From an uncultured Oscillospiraceae bacterium (GTDB lineage: Bacteria > Bacillota > Clostridia > Oscillospirales > Ruminococcaceae), in assembly GCA_934448295.1 (NCBI GenBank), contig CAKSEY010000029.1:1-22087 (forward strand): DNA of 22,087 nt, read 5' to 3'. Below, piece by piece: positions 7,403-14,239 of this stretch. The notes beneath the pieces were generated by a model, which saw only the letters and a program-made list of their open reading frames with translations, ran no database searches and was not told the DNA's origin. How positions within the stretch are numbered: the first letter of the stretch is position 1; the number at the start of each line of letters is the position of its first letter. The position numbers and the translations under genes are program-made.

Positions 7403-7431
7403 ATAATACACTATTTTATTTAATTTGTCAA
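7403..7431 (-). promoter_or_regulatory. Consensus promoter of the replication operon
   Basis: On the minus strand: TTGACA (7431-7426), 17-bp spacer, TATTAT (7408-7403). Predicted start is near 7396, giving a leader of roughly 160 nt that contains the terminator hairpin at 7264-7313. Confidence 0.75.
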
Positions 7432-7815
7432 TAGGTTTTTTGAAAAAACATTTACAATTCACAACCATTTTTGCCCTTCAAAATTGTTAATTAGTAACAA
7501 AAACATATAAATAAATTACTTTTTAAGAAGGCAGTAACTGTATTGTATTTTTTCTGAAATTCACTTTTTAGTAATAAAATTGCCATAATTATTGGTCTGA
7601 AACAGTGGTGTTACCTTTTCTGCATATATTGTTTTACAAAAATATGGTAACCAGATAATAAAAATAGAAAAACATAATTAATATTTTATAATCATAAAAA
7701 AACTGAACTAATCACAATCAACTTGGAAAAAACCATCACTCCTCCATCACACTAGCCAGCTTTTGGCATTATTTGTATGAAATATAGTTATAATTCACAC
7801 AATAACATGATACGC
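7432..7815. other. Gene-free AT-rich stretch between replication module and tRNA-Thr
   Basis: About 380 bases, very AT-rich. I find no ORF with a ribosome site, no integrase or excisionase, and no second copy of the tRNA 3' end. TTACC (7611-7615) and GGTAA (7646-7650) form a weak distant inverted repeat. If an element is inserted at the tRNA, this is where its end and att site would be expected, yet no recombinase gene is here. Confidence 0.5.
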
Positions 7816-7859
7816 AAAGAAAAAGGCTTAAACAAGCCGCGAAATGACTGTTTAAGCCT
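7816..7859 (-). terminator. Terminator of the tRNA-Thr transcript
   Basis: On the minus strand AGGCTTAAACA (7859-7849) pairs exactly with TGTTTAAGCCT (7834-7824), 11 bp, followed by TTTTCTTT. It lies 50 bases beyond the tRNA 3' end. Confidence 0.75.
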
Positions 7860-7909
7860 AAATTCTGTGTTACCTCTTACCGTAAGTTTGGGGTAAATCG
7901 TTAAATGTT

Positions 7910-7985
7910 TGGAGCTGGGAATGGGACTCGAACCCACGACCTGCGCATTACGAATGCGCTGCTCTACCAACTGAGCTATACCAGC
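7910..7985 (-). tRNA. tRNA-Thr (anticodon CGT), CCA encoded
   Basis: 76 nt on the minus strand. D-arm GCTCAGTTGGTAGAGC, anticodon arm GCGCA-TTCGTAA-TGCGC with anticodon CGT (reads ACG), T-arm GTGGG-TTCGAGT-CCCAT, discriminator T and encoded CCA. The acceptor stem GCTGGTA/TCCCAGC has one unpaired position, U6 against C67; a fully paired stem would read TACCAGC. It marks the border between the AT-rich accessory block (3' side) and GC-rich chromosome (5' side). A 60-residue ORF on this strand that covers the gene is spurious. Confidence 0.95.
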
Positions 7986-8004
7986 AAAAAATTTGCAAAA
8001 AGGG

Positions 8005-8033
8005 TTGAAATAAAACGGCAGCTATGCTATAAT
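8005..8033 (+). promoter_or_regulatory. Extended -10 promoter for the sip-like/ECF operon
   Basis: TTGAAA (8005-8010), 17-bp spacer ending in TGC, TATAAT (8028-8033), so both -35 and extended -10 elements are present. It is divergent from, and transcribed through, the tRNA-Thr leader. An inverted repeat AAAACGGC (8012-8019)/GCCGTTTT (8041-8048) spans the -10 box. Confidence 0.7.
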
Positions 8034-8062
8034 TAAAATAGCCGTTTTGCGGTGACTATATT

Positions 8063-8091
8063 ATTATATACTTAAATTCGCAATTTGTCAA
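8063..8091 (-). promoter_or_regulatory. Consensus promoter of tRNA-Thr
   Basis: On the minus strand: TTGACA (8091-8086), 17-bp spacer, TATAAT (8068-8063). Predicted start is near 8056, about 70 nt before the mature tRNA 5' end. The -35 box overlaps the putative TTG start of the divergent sip-like gene. Confidence 0.8.
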
Positions 8092-9458
8092 GTGCAAAAG
8101 AGGTGTTTTTTATAAATTCAGGGAAAAAAATATTACGAGTAGCCGGAATAGCCGTCTGCGTGCTGCTTGGACTTTTGTGCGCGCTGATGATCGTCACCGC
8201 CGCTGCGTTCGGGTCGGCGCGCACGGTGAGCGTTTTCGGATTCAATATGTTCATTTGCAGCAGCAGCGATTACGACAGCGTTCCGGAGGGCAGCGCGGTT
8301 ATCACTACCACCTGCGCACCCTACGACCTGGAGGAGGGCAACCTCGTTCTGTACAGCACCGACCCCATGGACGACAACGCGCCCCTCGCCATGGGGTACT
8401 ACTCGGATTTCAAGCTGAACGACGGAGTTTATTACCTCTCCCTCGTGAACGGCACGGACAGCACCGTTATCAGCGAAAACGCAATGATCGGCAAGGCGGG
8501 CTGGTGCAGCCCGTTCCTCGGGACTTTCATAACGTTCACCAAAACCCCGTGGGGAATTTTCGTCATGGCGGTACTTCCCTGCGCCCTGCTTATCCTGTGC
8601 GACTTCCTCAGAGTAAAATCGGCTGAAAAGCCGATCCCGGAGATAGTTCCCCAGGTGAAAAACCACGACAGCGCCCCCCTCCCGCCGCAGTTCTCGGTCG
8701 ACCAGAGCGGCAGCGCTTCGTTCCTGAAGGAGCCCTCCGCCAAAAAGCCCACAGCCGACGGCGTACTGTTCACCTACGGCGACAAAAAGGAGCCGCAGCC
8801 CAGGGGCACCGCGCCCTCGATGTCGGACGCAGACGTGCTCTCGCTGCTGAATTCCCCGCTGCCGAAAAAGGATCAGCCCGCCGAAAAGCCGTCGCCCCAG
8901 GATAACGCCGCTAAGCTGTTCGAGGCGCTGGCAAAGGCTTCAGCGCAGAAAAATTCCTCGCAGAAGAATCCCGCGCCGGAAAAGCCCACGCTCCCCGCGC
9001 CGGTCGCTGCAAAGCGCTACATAGACAGCACAGTGAACACCGCGCCCTCAGCCGCTGCTCCCGAAAAGAAAGCCGCCCCGGAAAAATCCGCCGCAGTTTT
9101 CAAACCGGAAAGCGCCCCTGTCCGTGCGGAAAAGTCAGAAAAAACGGAGCCTGCTCCCTCGCTGAAAAAGCCCGAGAAGCGCCCGGACGCGTTCTTTGCC
9201 CAGTCTGAGGCTCCCCAGATAGGAAAGGGGCTTGCCGGAAAGCAGTCCGGCAGGTCAAGCAAGGCGATAATCGACCTGGAGGACGCCCTCGCAGCCGCTC
9301 CTCCCCGCGCAAAGCCCGAGGGAAGCCGCCGCAGCGCCGATATTCTCGCAGCCAAAAACCGCCGCGACCTTATCGCAGACGACGATGATTCCAGGGACAA
9401 GTCGCGCTATGCCGTGGACGATATCCTCGCGGGGATCGAAAAAAGGCACAAAAAATGA
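8085..9458 (+). CDS. SipW-like signal-peptidase-fold protein, probably non-catalytic, with long disordered cytoplasmic tail
   Basis: 457 residues if started at TTG 8085. Residues 17-41 are a membrane segment. Residues about 45-155 have the outline of an S26B (SipW-type) signal peptidase: VPEGSAVITT, LEEGNLVLYS, then NAMIGKAGWCSPFLGTFITF. A second membrane segment (156-174) follows. The usual SGSMxPT serine motif is replaced by FNMFICSSSDYDS and no HR dyad is visible, so it may not cleave peptides. Residues 178-457 are a Pro/Ala/Lys/Glu-rich low-complexity tail ending in basic residues, very unusual for the family. The start is unclear: TTG 8085 and GTG 8103 lack spaced ribosome sites, whereas GAGGTG (8100-8105) stands 6 bases before an in-frame ATA (8112). 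The stop overlaps the ECF start (ATGA). Confidence 0.7.
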   Translation: MSSAKEVFFINSGKKILRVAGIAVCVLLGLLCALMIVTAAAFGSARTVSVFGFNMFICSSSDYDSVPEGSAVITTTCAPYDLEEGNLVLYSTDPMDDNAPLAMGYYSDFKLNDGVYYLSLVNGTDSTVISENAMIGKAGWCSPFLGTFITFTKTPWGIFVMAVLPCALLILCDFLRVKSAEKPIPEIVPQVKNHDSAPLPPQFSVDQSGSASFLKEPSAKKPTADGVLFTYGDKKEPQPRGTAPSMSDADVLSLLNSPLPKKDQPAEKPSPQDNAAKLFEALAKASAQKNSSQKNPAPEKPTLPAPVAAKRYIDSTVNTAPSAAAPEKKAAPEKSAAVFKPESAPVRAEKSEKTEPAPSLKKPEKRPDAFFAQSEAPQIGKGLAGKQSGRSSKAIIDLEDALAAAPPRAKPEGSRRSADILAAKNRRDLIADDDDSRDKSRYAVDDILAGIEKRHKK

Positions 9459-10141
9459 AAAAACTGATATCCGTTCTGGCGGCGGCAGGTGTTGCCGCCG
9501 CCGCTGTTTTCGGGGCGGTGATTTCCGGAGGTTCAGGCTACTGGACGGCAAGCGCCGCAGCGGCTCTGCTGTGCTGCGTGCCGTTCTTCCTTTCCTTTGA
9601 GAAGCGCGCCCCCTCCGCCGGCGAACTGGTGCTTATCGCCGTTATGACCGCTTTCTCAGCCGCAGGCAGGTTTATTTTCGCGCCCGTCCCCTTCTTCAAG
9701 CCGGTGTCCGCGATAGTCGCCCTGGCGGCGCGGCATTTCGGCGCCCAGGCAGGATTCATGACCGGCGCCCTTTCCACGCTAATCTCCAACATCTGGTTCG
9801 GGCAGGGCCCGTGGACTCCGTTCCAGATGCTGTGCTGGGGACTTATCGGCGCTGCCGCAGGGCTCCTCGGCAGAAAAGGGCTGCTGGACAAGCCGCTGCC
9901 GCTGTGCGTTTTCGGTATCCTCGCCGGAATAGGGTACTCGTTCGTCATGGATATATGGACGGTGCTCTCGCTGAACGGCGGCTTTACCGGGGAGCTGTGG
10001 CTCGCCGCGATGATCTCCGCCGCTCCTGTTACCGCAGTCTACTGCGTTTCCAACGTTGTTTTCCTGCTGGCGCTGAATAAGCCGCTCGGCAGGAAGCTGG
10101 AGCGGCTCAGAACAAAATACGGCGTGTTTTCCGACGGGTGA
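9455..10141 (+). CDS. ECF transporter S component (substrate-binding membrane subunit)
   Basis: 228 residues, strongly hydrophobic with about six membrane segments and a basic C-terminus (GRKLERLRTKYG). FIFAPVPFFKPVSAIVALAA, GALSTLISNIWFGQGPWTPF and QMLCWGLIGAAAGLLG are characteristic of ECF S components, which bind a vitamin or cofactor precursor and dock onto the shared EcfA-A'-T energising module encoded elsewhere. The GQGPWTPFQM loop occurs in S components often linked to cobalamin or unassigned substrates. I cannot assign a substrate from sequence. The ATG overlaps the stop of the upstream gene (ATGA), so translation is coupled. No riboswitch is visible upstream. Confidence 0.88.
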   Translation: MKKLISVLAAAGVAAAAVFGAVISGGSGYWTASAAAALLCCVPFFLSFEKRAPSAGELVLIAVMTAFSAAGRFIFAPVPFFKPVSAIVALAARHFGAQAGFMTGALSTLISNIWFGQGPWTPFQMLCWGLIGAAAGLLGRKGLLDKPLPLCVFGILAGIGYSFVMDIWTVLSLNGGFTGELWLAAMISAAPVTAVYCVSNVVFLLALNKPLGRKLERLRTKYGVFSDG

Positions 10142-10143
10142 AC

Positions 10144-10212
10144 TCATTTACTGCCCTTGGCTGCGGATAACAGGATAAGTACCGGCATGAAAAGAATATA
10201 CAGAAACATCAT
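10144..10212 (-). CDS. 22-aa hydrophobic membrane peptide
   Basis: On the minus strand GGAGG (10224-10220) precedes ATG (10212) by 7 bases. The peptide starts MMFLYILFMPVLILL and ends SAAKGSK, a single short membrane span with a basic tail. It has its own promoter-like region flanked by a 9-bp inverted repeat (10225-10265). It converges on the ECF gene, ending two bases from that gene's stop. It could be a small membrane regulator or a type I toxin-like peptide; I do not recognise a family. The strength of the ribosome site is the main evidence that it is a gene. Confidence 0.55.
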   Translation of the reverse strand: MMFLYILFMPVLILLSAAKGSK

Positions 10213-10224
10213 ATTATCGCCTCC

Positions 10225-10265
10225 TATTGCGGTTTCTGATTATAGTATACCACATGACCGCAATA
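10225..10265 (-). promoter_or_regulatory. Promoter/operator region of the 22-aa peptide, framed by an inverted repeat
   Basis: TATTGCGGT (10225-10233) and ACCGCAATA (10257-10265) are exact inverted copies of 9 bp. Between them the minus strand carries TATACT and TATAAT -10-like boxes. The arrangement suggests an operator pair around the promoter, or an RNA stem whose loop holds the start region, placed just upstream of the GGAGG ribosome site. Confidence 0.45.
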
Positions 10266-10353
10266 TAATGGCGTAAAATCTGATACAGTTTATGGAGGGC
10301 GACAGTTCACAGCGGCGCTGGAATCACCAAAAATTACTGCTATAAACAAGATA

Positions 10354-10378
10354 ATCCCGGGACATCAAGTCCCGGGAT
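10354..10378 (-). terminator. Terminator of nadB-nadC
   Basis: ATCCCGGGAC (10354-10363) pairs exactly with GTCCCGGGAT (10369-10378), loop of five. On the minus strand it follows the nadC stop by 6 bases and is followed by TATCTTGTTTAT. Confidence 0.75.
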
Positions 10379-10384
10379 ATTATT

Positions 10385-11224
10385 TTACTTCTTCCACTTC
10401 ATGGAGATATCAAACGCCTTAACGCTGTGGGTCAGCGCGCCGAGGGAAATTATATCCACTCCGGTCTCCGCGACCTCGCGGATATTCTCCATGGTGACGT
10501 TGCCGCTTGCTTCAAGCTTTGCGCGGCCGTTCACCAGCTTCACAGCCTGAGCCATCGCGGGGCAGTCCATGTTGTCCAGCATGATAACGTTGACGCCGCA
10601 GTCCACAGCCTCCTGCACCTCGTCAAGATTCCTGGTCTCGACCTCTATCTGGAGCATATGTCCCGCTTTCTGGCGGAGCGCGTTCACCGCCGGAGTTATC
10701 CCGCCGTAAGCGTCGATGTGGTTATCCTTGAGCATTGCCGCGTCAGTAAGGTTGTAGCGGTGGTTGCGCCCGCCGCCGATCGTTACAGCGTACTTCTGGA
10801 GCGGTCTCAGCCCAGGGAGGGTCTTTCGGGTGTCCGCTATGCTTGCGTTAGTTCCCTTTACCAGCTCCACGCATTTGTTGGTGTAGGTGGAGATACCGCT
10901 CATGTGCTGGAGCAGGTTCAGCGCGGTGCGCTCCGCTTTCAGCATGAGCCTGGTGTGCCCGGTGAATTCCGCGATGATGTCGCCGTACTTCACCTTGTCG
11001 CCGTCCTTGAAATGGCACTCTATCTTCATATCCGGGTCAAGTATCGTGAACACCCGGAGCGCTACCTCCAGGCCGCACAGAACTCCGTCCGCCTTGGACA
11101 TGAAGTACGCGGAAGAAACGCTGTCCTCCGGGATAAGCAGGTCGGCCGTGCTGTCTATGTAGTTTATGTCCTCCGTCAGGGCAGTCTTGATAATATCGTC
11201 AACGTAAAACGGGAGCAGTATCAT
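10385..11224 (-). CDS. nadC: Quinolinate phosphoribosyltransferase (decarboxylating), NadC
   Basis: 279 residues, normal length. It converts quinolinate and PRPP to nicotinate mononucleotide, CO2 and pyrophosphate, the entry step to NAD in the cytoplasm. Family signatures are clear: ERTALNLLQHMSGISTYT, ADTRKTLPGLR, QKYAVTIGGGRNHR (substrate-binding Arg/His/Lys), LKDNHI, IEVET, IMLDNMD, LEASGNV and ISLGALTHS. The ATG overlaps the nadB stop (ATGA), with AGGAG inside the end of nadB, so the two are translated together. A terminator follows the stop directly. No nadA is present in this window; it would have to be elsewhere for de novo quinolinate synthesis. Confidence 0.96.
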   Translation of the reverse strand: MILLPFYVDDIIKTALTEDINYIDSTADLLIPEDSVSSAYFMSKADGVLCGLEVALRVFTILDPDMKIECHFKDGDKVKYGDIIAEFTGHTRLMLKAERTALNLLQHMSGISTYTNKCVELVKGTNASIADTRKTLPGLRPLQKYAVTIGGGRNHRYNLTDAAMLKDNHIDAYGGITPAVNALRQKAGHMLQIEVETRNLDEVQEAVDCGVNVIMLDNMDCPAMAQAVKLVNGRAKLEASGNVTMENIREVAETGVDIISLGALTHSVKAFDISMKWKK

Positions 11225-12714
11225 TCCTCGCCTCTCCTTTCAAGCACCTCAGAAAGTATAATGTATGCAACTGTTACCAGGGATTTGGTCTCCACAAAGT
11301 CCGCGGTAATCGCGTAGCCGCTGTTGTAGACCTGGTCTTTCAGTTCCTTTATGCGCGCCAGACCCTTTTCGGCTTCCTCGTAATTCGGCTTGATGAAGTA
11401 CGCCTTCTGCATGATGTGGCGAATCTCCGTGCGTATTCCATGCGGAAGCGGCTTGCCCTCCGGGGAGGTCATCGGGTACTCCACGGTCTCGCGGCCGTCC
11501 TTGCGGCTGTTCTTTGTGATGTCCTCGGCGATAAGGCGGGAGAACACCAGCGCCTCCAGCAGCGAATTGCTGGCAAGGCGGTTCTTTCCGTGCACGCCGG
11601 TGTGGGAACATTCGCCTGCGGCATACAGCCCGGGAATGTTTGTCGCGCCCTTTCCGTCAACGTTTATTCCGCCCATGAGGTAGTGCTGGCATGGGTAAAC
11701 CGGGAACGGCTCCTTTGTCATGTCGTAGCCCTTTTCAAGCACCTTGCTGTAAATCATCGGGAAGTGACCCTTTACGAACTCCGGATCCTTGTAGGAGATA
11801 TCCAGCCAGAACTCATCCGAGCCGGTCTCCGCCTGCTCCTTCATCATGCACTCGGAGACCACGTCCCGGGGAGCAAGCTCCTTGCGCTCCGGCTCGTACT
11901 TCTGCATGAAGCGCTCCTTATGGCAGTTCAGGAGGTACGCGCCCTCGCCGCGCACAGCCTCGGAAACCAGGAAGCACTCGCGGTTCTTTCTGTCCGCAAA
12001 GGCGGTCGGGTGGAACTGAACGTAGCTGAGGTTCTTTATCTCCGCGCCGAGGTTGTAGGCAAGCTGTATGCCGTCTCCAGTGGCGATGGCGGAGTTGGTG
12101 GTGTAGTCGTACACTCTGCCGATACCTCCGGTCGCCAGGACTACCGCGTCAGCGCAGTAATACTGGTGCTCCTGCTTTCCCGGCTCGTCGTTGTGCGCGA
12201 GGACGTCCGCGAAGAACATTCCGTCCTGCCTTTCCAGCCGGCAGAGCACCGACCAGTTGACAACGGTGACGTTTTTCAGCTCCTGCACCTGCTTTATGAG
12301 GTTGGTCTCGATCTCAAAGCCGGTGGTGTCCTTGTGGTGGGCGATACGGCGGCGGGAGTGTCCGCCCTCGCGGGTGAGCTCGATACTGCCGTCCTGCTTC
12401 ATGTCGAACTCAACGCCGTACTTGTCCTTAAGGCGCATTACGTCAGTCGGTCCCTGCTCAACGAGTATCTTCACGTTGTCGAGGTTGTTCTTGTAGTGAC
12501 CCGCAATGAGCGTGTCCTTTATGTGCAGCTCATAGCTGTCGTTCTCCTTGTCCATTACCGCCGCAACTCCGCCCTGCGCCAGCGCGGAATTGCACAGTGT
12601 CAGCTCCCGCTTGCTCAGCATGAGTATTTTCAGCTCCGGCGAGAGATTCAGCGCGGTGTAGATACCGGAAATACCTGTTCCGACAATGATCACGTCATAC
12701 CTTTGGAATTTCAA
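11221..12714 (-). CDS. nadB: L-aspartate oxidase, NadB
   Basis: 497 residues from a TTG start (12714) with AAAGG 9-10 bases upstream. It oxidises L-aspartate to iminoaspartate using FAD; NadA then makes quinolinate. Motifs: FAD dinucleotide-binding GTGISG (12-17), SALAQGGVAAVM, TREGGHSRRRIAHHKDTTG, YVQFHPTAF, VSEAVRGEGAYLLN, LAPRDVVSE, CQHYLMGGI, LYAAGECSHTGVHGKNRLAS. These include the arginine and histidine positions used for substrate binding in the family. The C-terminal helical domain is somewhat shorter than in enterobacterial NadB. In anaerobes fumarate can replace O2 as acceptor. It is the first gene of the nadB-nadC pair and divergent from hflX; I see no clear promoter or NiaR/NadR site in the 226-base gap. 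Confidence 0.96.
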   Translation of the reverse strand: MKFQRYDVIIVGTGISGIYTALNLSPELKILMLSKRELTLCNSALAQGGVAAVMDKENDSYELHIKDTLIAGHYKNNLDNVKILVEQGPTDVMRLKDKYGVEFDMKQDGSIELTREGGHSRRRIAHHKDTTGFEIETNLIKQVQELKNVTVVNWSVLCRLERQDGMFFADVLAHNDEPGKQEHQYYCADAVVLATGGIGRVYDYTTNSAIATGDGIQLAYNLGAEIKNLSYVQFHPTAFADRKNRECFLVSEAVRGEGAYLLNCHKERFMQKYEPERKELAPRDVVSECMMKEQAETGSDEFWLDISYKDPEFVKGHFPMIYSKVLEKGYDMTKEPFPVYPCQHYLMGGINVDGKGATNIPGLYAAGECSHTGVHGKNRLASNSLLEALVFSRLIAEDITKNSRKDGRETVEYPMTSPEGKPLPHGIRTEIRHIMQKAYFIKPNYEEAEKGLARIKELKDQVYNSGYAITADFVETKSLVTVAYIILSEVLERRGEE

Positions 12715-12819
12715 AGTTATCAGCCTTTCTTTAACGGACTTTCGCCCGGTGTTTTGTTGTTGAATGTTGAAATTTCTGACGAACTGCCATACACGGCATT
12801 ATTCGCCGGAAAATTTCTC

Positions 12820-12848
12820 TTGACATATCAGGGGTTTGCTGTTATAAT
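12820..12848 (+). promoter_or_regulatory. Consensus promoter of hflX
   Basis: TTGACA (12820-12825), 17-bp spacer, TATAAT (12843-12848). Predicted start is near 12855, about 86 nt before the hflX ATG. Confidence 0.8.
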
Positions 12849-12872
12849 TACGTTATGTGTGTAATTACTTAC

Positions 12873-12938
12873 GTCCCGCGCTCACGCGGCGACAGGAACC
12901 TTACTCCGCCGTTACCGGAGTAACATGAGAAGGAGTAA
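12873..12938 (+). promoter_or_regulatory. Structured hflX leader with a possible ribosome-site switch
   Basis: Two hairpins follow the start site. The first is GTCCCGCG...CGCGGCGAC (12873-12893, one bulge). The second pairs TTACTCCG (12901-12908) with CGGAGTAA (12916-12923). The ribosome site itself reads AGGAGTAA (12931-12938), so TTACTCC can pair either with GGAGTAA at 12917-12923 or with the identical GGAGTAA at 12932-12938, the second pairing hiding the ribosome site. The two pairings exclude each other. Confidence 0.4.
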
Positions 12939-12940
12939 TT

Positions 12941-14200
12941 ATGGAAAGAAAAGAACTCACGCCCACCGCTGAGGAAAAGCACCTCGCGCGGGCAATACTC
13001 ATCGGCGCAGACACCGGAGAATACGACGCGGAGAGCTCCATGGACGAGCTTTCGGAGCTGGCGCAGACCGCCGGAGCCGAGGAGCTCGCGCGGGTAATTC
13101 AGAAGCGCGGCGCCTACGAAGCCGCCACAGTCATCGGCGAGGGAAAGCTTGCCGAGGTGAAGGAGCTATGCGGCTCCCTCGGCGCGGAGCTGCTGATATT
13201 CGACTGCGAGCTGACCGCTTCCCAGATACGCAATGTCGAGGACGAAACGGACGTGCGGGTTATCGACCGCACAATGCTCATTCTCGATATTTTCGCCGGA
13301 CGCGCTGTCTCCCGCGAGGGTAAGCTCCAGGTGGAGCTTGCACAGCTCAAATACCGCCTGCCAAGGCTCATGGGAATAGGCGCTTCGCTGTCCAGGCTCG
13401 GCGGCGGAATAGGCACCAGGGGTCCCGGCGAGACCCAGCTTGAGACCGACCGCCGGCATATCCGCAGGCGTATCGACAAGCTCTCCGCAGAGCTTAAGGA
13501 GCTGGAGGAGCGCCGGGGCTACGCCCGGGAACGCCGCCGCAAGGACAGCGTGCAGGTGGGCGCGATAGTCGGCTACACCAACGCGGGAAAATCCACGCTG
13601 CTGAACCTGCTGACCGGCGCCGGGGTCCTCGCGGAGGACAAGCTGTTCGCCACCCTCGACCCCACCGCGAGAGCCATCGAGCTCCCGGACGGGCGCAGCC
13701 TGCTCCTGGTGGACACCGTAGGACTTATCCGCAGGCTCCCGCACCATCTGGTGGAAGCGTTCAAATCCACGCTGGAGGAAGCCGCAAGCGCTGACATCAT
13801 AATCCACGTCTGCGACGCTTCAGACCCGGAGGCAGCCGAAAAGGCGGAGGTCACGCTAAAGACCCTCGCCGACCTGGGCGCGGCTGAGATACCTGTGGTG
13901 ACGGTGCTCAACAAGTGCGACCTGCTCACGGAGACTATCCCGGAGGACGACTCCACCGTGAAGATAAGCGCGAAGAAGAACCAGGGTACAGACCGCCTGC
14001 TGCGCGTTATCGCCGCGAACCTCCCGGAGACCGCGAAGCGCATGAGGCTCCTGCTGCCCTACGACAAGGCGGGGCTGACCGCGAAGCTGCGCGAGAACGG
14101 AAAGGTTTTCAGCGAGGAGTACACCGAGACCGGGATACTCGTTGACGCGCTGGTTGACCAGCTTCTTTTGAAGCAGATGGCGGAATACGAAGCCAGGTGA
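12941..14200 (+). CDS. hflX: GTPase HflX, ribosome-associated
   Basis: 419 residues. HflX is an Obg/HflX-superfamily GTPase that binds the 50S subunit and splits stalled ribosomes, for example after heat stress. The N-terminal HflX domain includes RGPGETQLETDRR (160-172) and a coiled region (about 175-200). The G domain follows: G1 GYTNAGKST (211-219), G2 TLDPT (238-242), G3 DTVG (258-261), G4 NKCD (324-327), G5 SAK (343-345). A short C-terminal domain ends at 419. AAGGAG lies 6-7 bases before ATG. The gene has its own promoter and a terminator right after the stop, so it is monocistronic and divergent from nadB. Confidence 0.96.
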   Translation: MERKELTPTAEEKHLARAILIGADTGEYDAESSMDELSELAQTAGAEELARVIQKRGAYEAATVIGEGKLAEVKELCGSLGAELLIFDCELTASQIRNVEDETDVRVIDRTMLILDIFAGRAVSREGKLQVELAQLKYRLPRLMGIGASLSRLGGGIGTRGPGETQLETDRRHIRRRIDKLSAELKELEERRGYARERRRKDSVQVGAIVGYTNAGKSTLLNLLTGAGVLAEDKLFATLDPTARAIELPDGRSLLLVDTVGLIRRLPHHLVEAFKSTLEEAASADIIIHVCDASDPEAAEKAEVTLKTLADLGAAEIPVVTVLNKCDLLTETIPEDDSTVKISAKKNQGTDRLLRVIAANLPETAKRMRLLLPYDKAGLTAKLRENGKVFSEEYTETGILVDALVDQLLLKQMAEYEAR

Positions 14201-14208
14201 TATTACAG

Positions 14209-14237
14209 AGGGCGTAACCTAAGGGCTCCGCCCTTTT
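14209..14237. terminator. Shared terminator between convergent hflX and galK
   Basis: AAGGGC (14221-14226) and GCCCTT (14230-14235) form a tight stem with a TCC loop followed by TTAATTATT. An alternative longer-range stem is AGGGCG (14209-14214) with CGCCCT (14229-14234). It lies between the hflX stop (14200) and the galK stop (14240). Confidence 0.7.
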
Positions 14238-14239
14238 AA

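Noticed and set aside
7788..7970. 60-aa minus-strand ORF (MVEQRIRNAQVVGSS...)
   Set aside because: A well-known spurious reading of a tRNA gene; it covers tRNA-Thr.
11416..12864. 482-codon plus-strand ORF antisense to nadB (and 10427-11317 antisense to nadC)
   Set aside because: Codon-position effect in GC-rich DNA. The minus-strand frames carry complete NadB and NadC motifs.
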